Below are positions 29,041-38,005 of a DNA stretch of 64,000 nt, in pieces. The notes below the pieces were generated by a model that made no database searches, was not told the DNA's origin, and worked only from the letters and a program-made list of their open reading frames with translations. A program made the position numbers and the translations under genes. The stretch is from assembly GCF_026163695.1 (NCBI RefSeq), contig NZ_JAOTID010000003.1:1-64000 (forward strand), in the 5' to 3' direction. The stretch is from Shumkonia mesophila. GTDB taxonomy: Bacteria > Pseudomonadota > Alphaproteobacteria > Rhodospirillales > Shumkoniaceae. Within the stretch, counting starts at the first letter, position 1. Every line of letters starts with the position of its first letter.

Positions 29041-29305
29041 TTCGCCTTTCGAGCCAGAAAACATCGCGCCGCTTCGCGCATTCCGTCCGTCTTGCCATCG
29101 CCGCCCGCATTGGGCATCAAGATCACTCTGGAGGAAACTTCGGTCTCACGTCACGTCTATTGGCGTGCGGCGATCGTTCCCTTACATTGATTTCCATTGC
29201 CGTCAGCGACCCGCCACCACAGCCAATACCAGCCGCTACGGGCGGGCCCCCGGTATCCGGTCGTTTTGCCGCCGTTCCTTGGCCATGCCGAGAAAGCACC
29301 CTTCG

Positions 29306-31096
29306 ATGGGATCCGCAACCGATACGCCACGATTGAGGATCCGCAAGCATTTCGCCGAGGCGCGGGATCGCGGCGAGTTTCTGGTCGGCGCGGCGATCGG
29401 CGCCGGGATCTTCGGACAGGCGGCAGAGCAGGGCGGCGCCGACTTCGTGCTGGCGCTCAACGCCGGGCGCTTCCGCATCATGGGGGCGGCGTCGGTGGCC
29501 TGCATGCTGCCGATCCGCGATTCCAACCAGTTCGTCAAGTCGTTCGCTCCGGCGGAACTGCTGAGCCAGTGCTCGGTCCCGGTCTATTTCGGGGCCTCGA
29601 CCCTGGACCCGGGCCTGTCGGTCGAGGAACTGGCCGACCAGATCGCCGAACTGGGGTTTGCCGGCGTCGTCAATTTTCCGACGGTGGCCCATTATCCGGC
29701 CCCAGTCCGGGCCGCCCTCGACGCCGTCGGGATCGGCTTTTCCAAGGAATTGGCCCTGTTTGCCGCCGCCCATGCCCGCGGCCTCAGCACTCTGGCCCAC
29801 GTGCGGACCGGCGAGCAGGCGCGCGCCGCCGCTGCCTTGGGGGTCGACATCATCTGTTTCAATTTCGGCTGGAATGCCGGGGGAGCCAAGGGGTTGGCCA
29901 GCGAAATCAGCGTCGAGGAGGCGGCGGCTCATTCCCGAGAAATGTCCCGGATCGTCACCCGGGAGAACCCGGAGGCATTCTTCGTTCTCGAGGGCGGCCC
30001 CATCGAAGACCCTGACCACCTGGCGACCATCTGCCGGGTGGCGCGCATTCACGGCTACGTCGGCGGCTCGACCATCGACCGCCTGCCGCTGGCCGAGTCC
30101 GTCGCCGGCCAGACGCTGCGCTTCAAATCGGCGGCGGTTCTGGCCCGTGTGCTCAGCCACGAGGAGGGCGACCTCATCTCCTTCGGCCATCGGATCGGTC
30201 TTGCCGGCACCTCGCAGGCGATGATCCGCGTCTATGAAACGATCCGCCATTTCAGCGGCTCCAACGAATCGATGCTGGTCTCGGGGGCGCGCGGGACCGG
30301 CCGCCAGACCACCGTCGAGGCCCTGCATACCCTGTCGGGGGGCGACCCCAAGACGCTGGCCGTGATCGATGCCGGCGAGACGTCGGGCCAGCAGGTGATG
30401 ATTTCCCTGTTCGGGCGCGGCGCGGTGCAGAGCGGCAGCTCGCTGACCGGCCTGGCTGCACGCGACGACATTGCCTCGATCGCCGTGCGCGGCATCGATC
30501 GCATTCCGCTTAAGATGCAGGCGCGCATCGCCGTCTATATGGAGCGCGGCCGCTTCACGCCGATCGGCGGGAGGCGTTCGCTGCAATGGGGCAAGCGCCT
30601 GCTGTTCATCGCCGACGCGCCGCTGGAGGGGCTGATTGCCGAAGGGCACATCGACCCGGGCTTGGCGCAACAGGTCGAGGGTCACGAGATTCACCTGCCA
30701 TCGCTGAGGGACCGGTCCGAGGACATCGAGGAACTGCTCGACGGCGCCATCTTCCGCCTGACCGACGGCGAGCCGGCACAACGGCCCGTTCTGTCGCCCT
30801 CGGCCATGCGTCGGCTGCGGCGCCACGACTGGCCGGGCAACCTGCCCGAACTGCGGGCGTTCGCCGCCAAACTGGTGTCCCATCACGCCGGAGGACGGGT
30901 CGACGAGGAGGCTGTGCGGCGCCTGCTGTCCGGGGAGACCGAGCGGGGGCGCCGCGTTGCCTCCGAGCGCGACATCGTGCTTGACGCCCTGTGGCGCCAC
31001 GGCTTCCATCGCGGCCGCACGGCCGCGTTTCTGGGGATCTCCCGGAAAACCCTCTACAACAAGATCCGGCGCTACCGCCTCACCGGGCAGCGCTGA
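29306..31096 (+). CDS. Regulator: TIM-barrel sensor + degenerate sigma54-AAA+ + Fis-type HTH
   Basis: A 596-residue three-part protein. Residues 1 to about 275 form a TIM-barrel domain of the PEP-hydrolase-like/signal-transduction family (PF09370), related to the enzyme at 37965-38798. Residues about 290-530 follow sigma54-activator AAA+ domains (IHLPSLRDRSEDIEELL is typical), but key residues are lost. The Walker A reads GARGTGRQT with Arg for Lys, the Walker B acidic pair is replaced (AVRGID), and there is no GAFTGA loop. The C-terminus is a Fis-type helix-turn-helix (GRTAAFLGISRKTLYNKIRRYRL). It probably binds DNA and senses a ligand without ATP-driven sigma54 activation. The start could also be ATG 29285. 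Confidence 0.85.
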   Translation: MGSATDTPRLRIRKHFAEARDRGEFLVGAAIGAGIFGQAAEQGGADFVLALNAGRFRIMGAASVACMLPIRDSNQFVKSFAPAELLSQCSVPVYFGASTLDPGLSVEELADQIAELGFAGVVNFPTVAHYPAPVRAALDAVGIGFSKELALFAAAHARGLSTLAHVRTGEQARAAAALGVDIICFNFGWNAGGAKGLASEISVEEAAAHSREMSRIVTRENPEAFFVLEGGPIEDPDHLATICRVARIHGYVGGSTIDRLPLAESVAGQTLRFKSAAVLARVLSHEEGDLISFGHRIGLAGTSQAMIRVYETIRHFSGSNESMLVSGARGTGRQTTVEALHTLSGGDPKTLAVIDAGETSGQQVMISLFGRGAVQSGSSLTGLAARDDIASIAVRGIDRIPLKMQARIAVYMERGRFTPIGGRRSLQWGKRLLFIADAPLEGLIAEGHIDPGLAQQVEGHEIHLPSLRDRSEDIEELLDGAIFRLTDGEPAQRPVLSPSAMRRLRRHDWPGNLPELRAFAAKLVSHHAGGRVDEEAVRRLLSGETERGRRVASERDIVLDALWRHGFHRGRTAAFLGISRKTLYNKIRRYRLTGQR

Positions 31097-31791
31097 GCGT
31101 CGCATGAGTCCTCGAGGATGCCATCGGCCCCGGCGTCGTGTGCCTGGGTTTGGGAAATTGCCATGCGGTCGGCGAACAGGACGACTGGGGTTTCGGGCGA
31201 GGCTCGCCGGCGGCCCTCCGTTACTTGGCCGCATAACGCGAGCAGGCCGTCGGGATCGAGCTTTTGGTCACGCCACAGGTCGAAGCTGGGAACGACGAAC
31301 AGGCAGGCCGGGGCGAGGGCAAGCGCTACCGCGACATCGTCGATGTGGGCGATGGCGACGGAGACGGCGAAGCCGAGTCGGGCGAACTCCCCAAGCACCT
31401 TGATCTCGCGCGCCGGCCCGACATCGAGGTCGTTGAGGATCGTCCGGAAGGTGACGCCGTACTGGGTCACGCTGGGCAGGTTTGCGAGGTTCCGATAGCC
31501 CTTTTCCGCCAGCCGGTCGGCCAGCTGGTCGATGCGCAGGAACGGGTCGGCGGCGAGAATGCCGATCACCGGGCATTCGCCCGGTAGGCAATGGGGCATG
31601 CGTTCGACCGCCTGCAGAAGGTCGCCGTTATGGTCGCGGTTGGGCATCAGGCCGGATAGTTCGACGGACAGGCCGGGGGCGCGGCGAATGGCCGGCAGGA
31701 CGACGTCACCGCTGCGGTACGGGCCCGGCGTGAACTGTCCGACCCCAACCTCGATCCGATTCCAGACAGCAGGAATCTGCAAATTTCCCAT
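31072..31791 (-). CDS. Short TIM-barrel protein of the PEP-hydrolase-like family
   Basis: A 239-residue protein that I relate to the TIM-barrel family by alignment to the gene at 37965-38798. Shared positions include VIGILAADPF with [22 protein letters not shown] with [11 protein letters not shown], and the later KVLGEFARLGF with [11 protein letters not shown]. It lacks the glycine-rich N-terminal strand and is shorter by about 40 residues, so it may be a diverged or degenerate copy. It is convergent with the regulator gene and overlaps its 3' end by 25 bases, and is divergent from the LIV-type importer operon. Function unknown; a ligand-binding accessory or decoy is possible. Confidence 0.75.
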   Translation of the reverse strand: MGNLQIPAVWNRIEVGVGQFTPGPYRSGDVVLPAIRRAPGLSVELSGLMPNRDHNGDLLQAVERMPHCLPGECPVIGILAADPFLRIDQLADRLAEKGYRNLANLPSVTQYGVTFRTILNDLDVGPAREIKVLGEFARLGFAVSVAIAHIDDVAVALALAPACLFVVPSFDLWRDQKLDPDGLLALCGQVTEGRRRASPETPVVLFADRMAISQTQAHDAGADGILEDSCDAQRCPVRR

Positions 31792-31997
31792 GCCAATTAC
31801 CCAATTTTACCCAATTTCGACTTTTCTTGATCTTGGCGGGGCTGTCAAGCGGTCCTACAGTATTCCGAGAAACTAGACACAGGGAATGCGAGAACCGGAA
31901 CCTCAAAAAAAAGAATTTTCCGGGACTCAGACTCACTACAGATCGCGTCGCTGAAACGTAAGTGCTGTGTGCCGGTGCCGGCCACGAAGGCGAATCC
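31792..31997 (+). promoter_or_regulatory. Divergent AT-rich promoter region
   Basis: A 206-base gap between the small TIM-barrel gene and the LIV-type operon, clearly AT-richer than the genes. A tandem AATTGGGTAA-like repeat lies just before the minus-strand start. I looked for a sigma54 -24/-12 promoter because of the neighbouring regulator and found none that is convincing. A GAAGG precedes the livH-like start. Confidence 0.5.
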
Positions 31998-32861
31998 ATG
32001 GATGCGCGCTATGTGATCCTGGTGCTCAATGGACTCACGCAAGGAGCGATTTTCTTCGTCCTTGGCAGTGGGCTCACCCTGGCCTTCGGACTCATGCGCA
32101 TCGTCAACATGAGCCACGGCGCATTCTATCTGCTGGGCGGTTACCTGGGCCTCGCCACCCTCAGACTCACGGGCAGCTGGACGGCGGCCGTGGTGGCGGC
32201 CGGGCTTTCCATCGCGCTGCTTGGCCTCCTGCTTGAGCGGGGCATGCTGGCGCGTGTCCGGGAGGGCGGCGATCTCTCGCAGACGCTTCTTACGATCGCC
32301 CTTTCCATGATCATCGCGGACGTCGCGCTGGCCGTCTGGGGCGGACATTCACTCTCGATCCGCGCCCCTGCGGCCATCAGCATGCCCGTCACCATTTTCG
32401 GGATCACCTATCCGGGGTTCCGCTACGTCCTGATGGGCATCAGCGTGCTGATCGCCCTTCTGCTGTGGCTCATTCTCTATCGTACCCGTTTTGGCATCGC
32501 GGTGCGGGCAAGCGTGGACGATCGCGAAATCGTCAGCGCACTGGGCGTGCGCATCGACACGGTTTATTCGCTGATGTTCATGCTTTCGGCTTTCCTGGGC
32601 GGCATCGCCGGCGTTCTCGGAGGCACCTACCTTCAGCTAAGCCCTGGAGAAGATACGACGATCCTTACGTATTCGCTGGTGGTCGTGATCGTCGGCGGCC
32701 TGGGCAGCCTGATGGGCGCCGTGGTGAGCTCGCTGATTCTCGGCCAGATTCTGTCTTTCAGTCTGGCCTACGCTCCCCAGATGTCGATGTTCCTGGTGTT
32801 CGTGCCCATGGCTATCGTGCTCGCCGTTCGTCCCGAAGGTCTCTTTGGGAGGCGAGTATGA
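31998..32861 (+). CDS. livH: LIV-type ABC permease, LivH family
   Basis: A 287-residue inner-membrane permease of the branched-chain amino acid type. The N-terminal VILVLNGLTQGAIFFVLGSGLTLAFGLMRIVNMSHGAFYLLGGY block and the C-terminal GGLGSLMGAVVSSLILG match LivH. I took ATG 31998 because GAAGG lies 8-12 bases before it. The gene symbol reflects family only. The transported substrate is unlikely to be a branched-chain amino acid given the neighbours, and may be a small acid or amide used by the UPF0261/TIM-barrel pair. Confidence 0.93.
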   Translation: MDARYVILVLNGLTQGAIFFVLGSGLTLAFGLMRIVNMSHGAFYLLGGYLGLATLRLTGSWTAAVVAAGLSIALLGLLLERGMLARVREGGDLSQTLLTIALSMIIADVALAVWGGHSLSIRAPAAISMPVTIFGITYPGFRYVLMGISVLIALLLWLILYRTRFGIAVRASVDDREIVSALGVRIDTVYSLMFMLSAFLGGIAGVLGGTYLQLSPGEDTTILTYSLVVVIVGGLGSLMGAVVSSLILGQILSFSLAYAPQMSMFLVFVPMAIVLAVRPEGLFGRRV

Positions 32862-33910
32862 CGGGAAGCGCGGTCCAACGTGACACCTTCCGGGGGGCCA
32901 AACTGATAGCGGGGGGCACTCTCATCGTTGCCCTGGTGGCGCTTCCGGCCTATGGGGACCAGTACACGCTGACCACTTTCATCCGTACGATCTATTTCGG
33001 CTTCCTGGCCTTGAGCGTTGGCTTCCTGCTGGGCCAGGGAGGGATGATCAGCCTCACGCAGACCGCCTTTTTCGGTATCAGCGGCTATGTCGTGGGACTT
33101 CTCGGTGCCGAACGCGGCCTCCCGTTCCCGATCCCCGAACTGGCCGGTCTCGGCCTCGTCGCCGCGACCGCGCTCCTCTTCGGGCTGGTCGTCATGCGCA
33201 CCCACGGAATTGTGTTTCTCATGCTCACCCTGGCGCTGGGTCAGATTTGCTGGTCCTTCGCCCGCCAGAACACCAGCGTGTTGCATGGATGGGCAGGCAT
33301 CCGGGGCATCCAGCCGCCTTCCGTCTTCGGTCTCGATCTGACCCAGAACGCGACGTTCTACTGGATGTCACTGGTACTTTTTGGTCTCGGGCTGCTCCTC
33401 CTTTGGCGGCTTGTCGAGTCGCCTTTCGGGCTGGCATTGAATGGAATCCGGGAAAGTCCCCGGCGCATGAGCGCGCTGGGATACCCGGTCTTCTGGCTGC
33501 GGGTGATGGCGTTCGTGATCGCCGCGCTCTATGCCGGGGTTGGTGGAATTCTTGCCGCGTGGTCTTCCGGAATCGTCACCCCGACGGCGCTCCAGCTCAG
33601 CCGGACGATCTGGATCCTGCTGGTCGTCATCCTGGGTGGCGCGCGGTATTTCTGGGGCCCGGTTCTCGGAGCCGTGATCGCGGTTTGGCTCGACGTCATC
33701 ATCAGTCAGCTTACGCCCCGTTACAACACCGTGATCGGAATCGTGTTCGTGGTGGTGATCCTCGTTGCGCCGAATGGGATCCTGGGAGTGTGGGAGAAAA
33801 TAAGCGCTAAACGGCGAAGATTCCGCGGGGTGGCGGAGAGCGATCACGCGGAAGCGCTTTCGACTGCGCCGAAGGTGCGGCGCAGGCTGTCAAGGGCAGA
33901 GGAGGATTAA
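32858..33910 (+). CDS. livM: LIV-type ABC permease, LivM family
   Basis: A 350-residue permease with about nine hydrophobic segments and the LivM hallmarks GQGGMISLTQTAFFGISGY and RESPRRMSALGYPVFWLR. The start overlaps the LivH stop (ATGA). The hydrophilic, basic C-terminal tail of about 40 residues (SAKRRRFRG onward) is longer than usual. It forms the channel with LivH. Confidence 0.93.
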   Translation: MTGSAVQRDTFRGAKLIAGGTLIVALVALPAYGDQYTLTTFIRTIYFGFLALSVGFLLGQGGMISLTQTAFFGISGYVVGLLGAERGLPFPIPELAGLGLVAATALLFGLVVMRTHGIVFLMLTLALGQICWSFARQNTSVLHGWAGIRGIQPPSVFGLDLTQNATFYWMSLVLFGLGLLLLWRLVESPFGLALNGIRESPRRMSALGYPVFWLRVMAFVIAALYAGVGGILAAWSSGIVTPTALQLSRTIWILLVVILGGARYFWGPVLGAVIAVWLDVIISQLTPRYNTVIGIVFVVVILVAPNGILGVWEKISAKRRRFRGVAESDHAEALSTAPKVRRRLSRAEED

Positions 33911-33911
33911 C

Positions 33912-35228
33912 ATGATTAGTCACGACGCGATCAAGAAGACGTTCGCACCGCTCGTCGCGGCAGGCATCATCGCGACGCCCGCGGCGGCTTTCGCTGCCGA
34001 CGGGACCGTTACCATCGGGATGCTCAGCGCTTTCACCGGAGCGTTCGCTTCGTTCGGACAGCTCCAGAAGGAGGGTGCCGTCTTGGCGCTGGAGCAAAGG
34101 GACTACAAGGTCGCCGGAAAGACCATCAAGATCATTTACGCGGACGACCAGCTCGACAACGAGTTGGCGGTCACCAAGGCGAAACAACTCGTCGAGCAGG
34201 ATAAGGTCGATGTGATCACCGGCCTCGTTTCCGGAGACGAAGGTCTTTCGGTCGGGGCCTATATGAAAGACAAGAAGATCCCGGTGGTGCCCATGTACTC
34301 GGCCTCCGAGGATTCGACCATGCGGGAGTGGTACCCCTTTATCGTGCGGCCGACCTGGACCGGCGCGCAGCCCATGGATGTGTTCGGATATTGGCTGGCA
34401 AAGGTCAAAGGCATCAAGAAGATCTACATGATCGGGGAGGACTACTCTTACCCCTACAACCAAGCGGGTGGCTTCAAGCGCGGCTTCCTGCGGGGTGGCG
34501 GCGTCGAGGTGAAGACCGTTTGGCATGCGGTTCCCACCTCCGACTACTCCTCGATCATCGCGTCGATCCCCCTCGGTGAGAAGTATGACGCCGTCCTCTA
34601 CAATGGCGCCGGGTCCGACGCCGTGGCGTTCGTCAAGCAATACGTGGAATTCGGCATGCAGAAACGGATTCCGCTGTTCGGCCAGTCCAACACTTTCGAG
34701 AAGCCGGATCTCGATTCCATGCCCCAGGAGATCGTTGGCGCATATTCGGCGCATCTGACCGCCGACGACTTGAACACGCCCAACTGGAACAAGTTCCGGG
34801 ATGCGTTCAAGAAGCGCTGGAACCACAGCCCGTCGGCGGCCTCGGAGTTCGCTTACGGGTCCATGGAGCTCATCCTCCGGGCCATCGAGGCCCGCAAGGG
34901 AGACGTAGCCGACAAGGCAGCCCTGGTCGCGGCCATGCGTAGCGTGGACATGAGCGACGAACCGCGGGGACCGGTGAAGCTCGACGACTACAACGCGGCG
35001 ATCGAGAACGTCTACATCCGGGAAGTGGCGCTCGGGTCGGACGGCGTCATGTACAACAAGGGCTTGTTTACGGCAAAGAACGTGAGTCAGTTCGGTCCCT
35101 ATGACCCCAAGGTCTACATGAAGCAGCCGGCCGACGGCCGCACCAGTCCGCCCGATCTCCGCGCGGAGATGCCTTCTGAGATGCTTCAGGTGGCCAGGGA
35201 TTACGAGTTCGTCCCGTTCGGCAAGTAG
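33912..35228 (+). CDS. livK: LIV-type periplasmic binding protein
   Basis: A 438-residue type I periplasmic binding protein (Peripla_BP_6). A signal peptide ends near AFA-ADG at about residue 29. The mature domain begins VTIGMLSAFTGAFASFGQLQKEGAVLALEQ, typical of LIV/amide-binding proteins, and continues with VDVITGLVSGDEG and ASEFAYGSMELI. It is longer than LivJ (about 345 mature residues) and closer in size to short-chain amide or urea binders. Its ligand is the key unknown for this block. Confidence 0.92.
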   Translation: MISHDAIKKTFAPLVAAGIIATPAAAFAADGTVTIGMLSAFTGAFASFGQLQKEGAVLALEQRDYKVAGKTIKIIYADDQLDNELAVTKAKQLVEQDKVDVITGLVSGDEGLSVGAYMKDKKIPVVPMYSASEDSTMREWYPFIVRPTWTGAQPMDVFGYWLAKVKGIKKIYMIGEDYSYPYNQAGGFKRGFLRGGGVEVKTVWHAVPTSDYSSIIASIPLGEKYDAVLYNGAGSDAVAFVKQYVEFGMQKRIPLFGQSNTFEKPDLDSMPQEIVGAYSAHLTADDLNTPNWNKFRDAFKKRWNHSPSAASEFAYGSMELILRAIEARKGDVADKAALVAAMRSVDMSDEPRGPVKLDDYNAAIENVYIREVALGSDGVMYNKGLFTAKNVSQFGPYDPKVYMKQPADGRTSPPDLRAEMPSEMLQVARDYEFVPFGK

Positions 35229-35253
35229 GCCGTTGCCGGAAGCAGGGTACACC

Positions 35254-36018
35254 ATGACTCTCCCCGATCAGCAGTACGCCATCGTCACACGGCAGGTATC
35301 GAAGACCTTCGGCGGTATCAAGGCCGTCCAAGGGGTGGATATCGCCGTCGCCGTGGGCGAGCGGCGTGCTCTGATCGGGCCTAACGGTGCCGGCAAGTCG
35401 ACGCTCTTCAACCTGATCACCGGAGAAATTTCGGTAGACGAGGGACAGATCCACGTTCTCGGCCGGGATGCCACCCGTTTCAGCGTGCAGCGTCGTGCCC
35501 GCCTTGGGCTTGGGCGCACCTACCAGATCTCCCAGCTTTTCCTGGAGTTGTCGGTCGAACAGAGCCTGTTCCTCGCAAGCGGCACGGGTACCGGATTCGG
35601 CCTGAGCCTGCTTAGCGGGTGGCGGGATCGGCCCGGGGAGCGGGCCTGGAATCGCGAAGTGGCCGAGCGGGTCGGCCTTGCGGATCATCTGTTCCGTCGT
35701 GTGGGAGAGTTGTCACACGGGCTTCAGCGCCAACTCGAACTCGGCATGGCACTCGCAATGCGACCGCGCCTGGTGATGCTCGACGAACCCGCGGCGGGCC
35801 TTTCGCCGGCCGAGCGCCAGACACTGGTCGTGCTCATCCAGGCAATGGCACCCGACATCACGCTCATCCTCATCGAGCACGACATGGACATCGTCATGCA
35901 GCTGGCGCAGCGCATTACCGTGCTGCATCGGGGTGTCGTGGTTACCGAAGGAACGCCCGGCGAGATCCAGAAGAATTCGATGGTGCAGCGCATCTACCTG
36001 GGGGAGGCACATGTCTGA
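35254..36018 (+). CDS. livG: LIV-type ABC ATPase, LivG family
   Basis: A 254-residue ATPase: Walker A GPNGAGKST near residue 43, the LivG-type RARLGLGRTYQISQLF, signature LSHGLQRQLELG, Walker B LVMLDEPAAGLSPAE, and the H-loop LIEHDMDIVM. An AGCAGGG lies before ATG 35254; a TTG 21 bases earlier is in frame but less likely. It pairs with the LivF-type ATPase that overlaps its end by 8 bases. Confidence 0.94.
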   Translation: MTLPDQQYAIVTRQVSKTFGGIKAVQGVDIAVAVGERRALIGPNGAGKSTLFNLITGEISVDEGQIHVLGRDATRFSVQRRARLGLGRTYQISQLFLELSVEQSLFLASGTGTGFGLSLLSGWRDRPGERAWNREVAERVGLADHLFRRVGELSHGLQRQLELGMALAMRPRLVMLDEPAAGLSPAERQTLVVLIQAMAPDITLILIEHDMDIVMQLAQRITVLHRGVVVTEGTPGEIQKNSMVQRIYLGEAHV

Positions 36019-36733
36019 CTCCTCGATTCCCGAGCCAGTCCTCGTTCTCGAGAATCTCCACGCGTCTTATGGAGACAGTCATGTGCTTCAGGGCTGTTCG
36101 CTCTCGGTCGGGCACGAGTGCGTCACCGTCCTGGGACGGAACGGCATGGGCAAGACCACGCTGCTTCGCGCGATCATGGGACTCACGGCGCCGAAATCCG
36201 GCCGTATCGTGTTGAACGGCGAGGACCTGGCGGGCCTCAAGCCCTTTCAGATCGCGGCACACGGCATTGGCTACGTCCCACAGGGGCGGCGCCTGTTTCC
36301 ATCCCTCTCCGTGCAGGAACATCTCGTCCTGACCTATGCCTCGACGCATCGGCCGAACGAATGGACGCCGAACCGCGTGTTTGAACTCTTTCCCGAACTC
36401 TGGGATCGGCGACACGTCAGCGGAACGCGCCTGAGCGGGGGCGAACAGCAGATGCTGGCGATCGGGCGGGCCCTCGTCACCAACCCGCGGGTTCTGCTTC
36501 TCGACGAGCCATCGGAAGGGCTGTCGCCGGTGGCCAACGAACGCGTGATCGAAACCTGCAGGGCGCTCCAGCGCGAGGGGCTCGCGATCCTCCTCGTCGA
36601 GCAGAATATCCGTGTCGCGGAAGCGCTCGCGAACCGCATCTACGTGATCTTGAGCGGCAAGACCGTTTACGAGTCGCCCGCCCAAGCTTTCCTGGAGGAC
36701 TTGGCACTCCGGCAGAAGTACCTCGGGGTGTAA
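36011..36733 (+). CDS. livF: LIV-type ABC ATPase, LivF family
   Basis: A 240-residue ATPase: Walker A GRNGMGKTT near residue 42, GIGYVPQGRRLFPSLSVQEHL, signature LSGGEQQMLAIGRAL, Walker B LLLDEPSEGLSP, and H-loop LLVEQNIRVAEALA. It completes the five-part importer. The following UPF0261 gene begins 12 bases later with a good AAAGGAGG before it, so uptake and metabolism are in one operon. Confidence 0.94.
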   Translation: MSDSSIPEPVLVLENLHASYGDSHVLQGCSLSVGHECVTVLGRNGMGKTTLLRAIMGLTAPKSGRIVLNGEDLAGLKPFQIAAHGIGYVPQGRRLFPSLSVQEHLVLTYASTHRPNEWTPNRVFELFPELWDRRHVSGTRLSGGEQQMLAIGRALVTNPRVLLLDEPSEGLSPVANERVIETCRALQREGLAILLVEQNIRVAEALANRIYVILSGKTVYESPAQAFLEDLALRQKYLGV

Positions 36734-36745
36734 AGGAGGGAATCC

Positions 36746-38005
36746 ATGAAAACAGTGGCGATAGTGGGGACGCTCGATACGAAGGGTGCGGAATTCGCCT
36801 TCCTGAAATCGGAAATCGAGCGGCATGGCTGCAAGACCCTGGTGTTCGACGCCGGCGTATCGGGAACGCCAGCGTTTCCTCCCGACGTCGACGCCGCAGA
36901 AATTTGCTCCGAGGGGAAGGATTCGCTTCCCGCATTGCATCACCTCGATCGCGGTACGGCCCTCGACGCCATGGCGCGGATGCTTCCGGCGGTGGTGAAG
37001 CGCTACTTCGACGAGGGGCGGTTCGACGGCATCGTTTCCATGGGTGGCGGCGGCGGAACCGCGCTCGGTACCAGTGCGATGCGGGCGCTACCCATCGGCG
37101 TCCCGAAAGTCATGGTTTCGACCATCGCGTCGGCCGACACCAGTCCATACGTCGGCACCAGCGACATCATCATGATGCCGTCCATCGTGGATGTTGCCGG
37201 GCTCAACCGCATCAGCAGGACGATCTTCGCGAATGCGGCGGCCGCGATCTGCGGCATGGTGAAGGGGCGGCTGGAGAGCCCGCCCCAAGCCGGCGACCGT
37301 CCCCTCATAGCGGCATCGATGTTCGGCAACACAACGCGTGCGGTCGACCACGCCAGGGGCCTGCTGGAGGCAAGGGGTTTCGAGGTGCTGGTCTTTCACG
37401 CCACCGGGACGGGGGGGCGCACCATGGAGCGGCTGATCGGGGAAGGATACTTCGCCGGCGTCCTTGATCTCACCACCACGGAGTGGGCGGACGAGATATG
37501 CGGCGGGGCCTTGAGCGCCGGTCCGACCCGCCTGGAGGCGGCCGGACGGGCGGGAATACCCCAGGTGGTCACACCCGCGTGCATCGACATGTGCAATTTC
37601 TGGGCGCCGGAAACCGTGCCGGCCCGCTATGCCGGACGGACACTCCATCACTGGAATCCCAACGTCACACTGATGCGCACGACCCCGGAGGAGAACGCGA
37701 GCATGGGGCGGATTTTCGCTGAAAAGCTCTCTGCCGCCCGCGGTCCCGTGGTCGTCCTCGTGCCGTTGAAGGGGTTTTCGGAATTGGATGCTCCGGGCAA
37801 GCCGTTCTGGTGGCCGGAGGCGGATCGGGCTTTCGTCGACGCGCTGCGCGCCGATCTCCGCCCGGACATCCCGGTTTTGCCCATGGATTACAACGTCAAC
37901 GATGCGGAATTCTCGGAAGAGGCGGCGAATACGCTGCTGCGGATGATGGAAAAGGGGAAACAAAATGGCCATCACACGAACGGAAATCCTGCGGAAACTG
38001 CGTGA
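36746..38005 (+). CDS. UPF0261 / Tm-1 N-terminal-domain protein
   Basis: A 419-residue UPF0261 family protein (PF06792). The family start [17 protein letters not shown] is plain, as are [34 protein letters not shown] and the later [17 protein letters not shown]. The domain is the N-terminal half of tomato Tm-1, which blocks tobamovirus replication and binds nucleotide. The bacterial function is not established. The gene lies between a complete ABC importer and a TIM-barrel gene that overlaps its last 41 bases, so it probably acts with that partner on an imported compound. Confidence 0.9.
   Translation: MKTVAIVGTLDTKGAEFAFLKSEIERHGCKTLVFDAGVSGTPAFPPDVDAAEICSEGKDSLPALHHLDRGTALDAMARMLPAVVKRYFDEGRFDGIVSMGGGGGTALGTSAMRALPIGVPKVMVSTIASADTSPYVGTSDIIMMPSIVDVAGLNRISRTIFANAAAAICGMVKGRLESPPQAGDRPLIAASMFGNTTRAVDHARGLLEARGFEVLVFHATGTGGRTMERLIGEGYFAGVLDLTTTEWADEICGGALSAGPTRLEAAGRAGIPQVVTPACIDMCNFWAPETVPARYAGRTLHHWNPNVTLMRTTPEENASMGRIFAEKLSAARGPVVVLVPLKGFSELDAPGKPFWWPEADRAFVDALRADLRPDIPVLPMDYNVNDAEFSEEAANTLLRMMEKGKQNGHHTNGNPAETA

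Larger units (their letters stand above)
28549..29305. other. 757-base region without a gene
   Basis: I see no convincing gene here. Just after the esterase stop there is a GC-rich inverted repeat (GGTTGC/GCAACC at 28549-28562 inside a longer stem) without a T-run. Copy 2 of the dispersed repeat and its stem-loop occupy 28964-29040. The remaining sequence is of ordinary composition and presumably contains the promoter of the regulator that follows. Confidence 0.6.

Noticed and set aside
28549-29305. Small genes in the long gap before the TIM-barrel regulator
   Set aside because: Short frames exist on both strands but have no plausible starts, ribosome sites or conserved composition; several read through the palindromic repeat.
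31792-31997. Sigma54 promoter upstream of the LIV-type operon
   Set aside because: A TTGGCGGGG stretch is present but no correctly spaced TTGC -12 element; the nearby regulator also lacks the residues for sigma54 activation.
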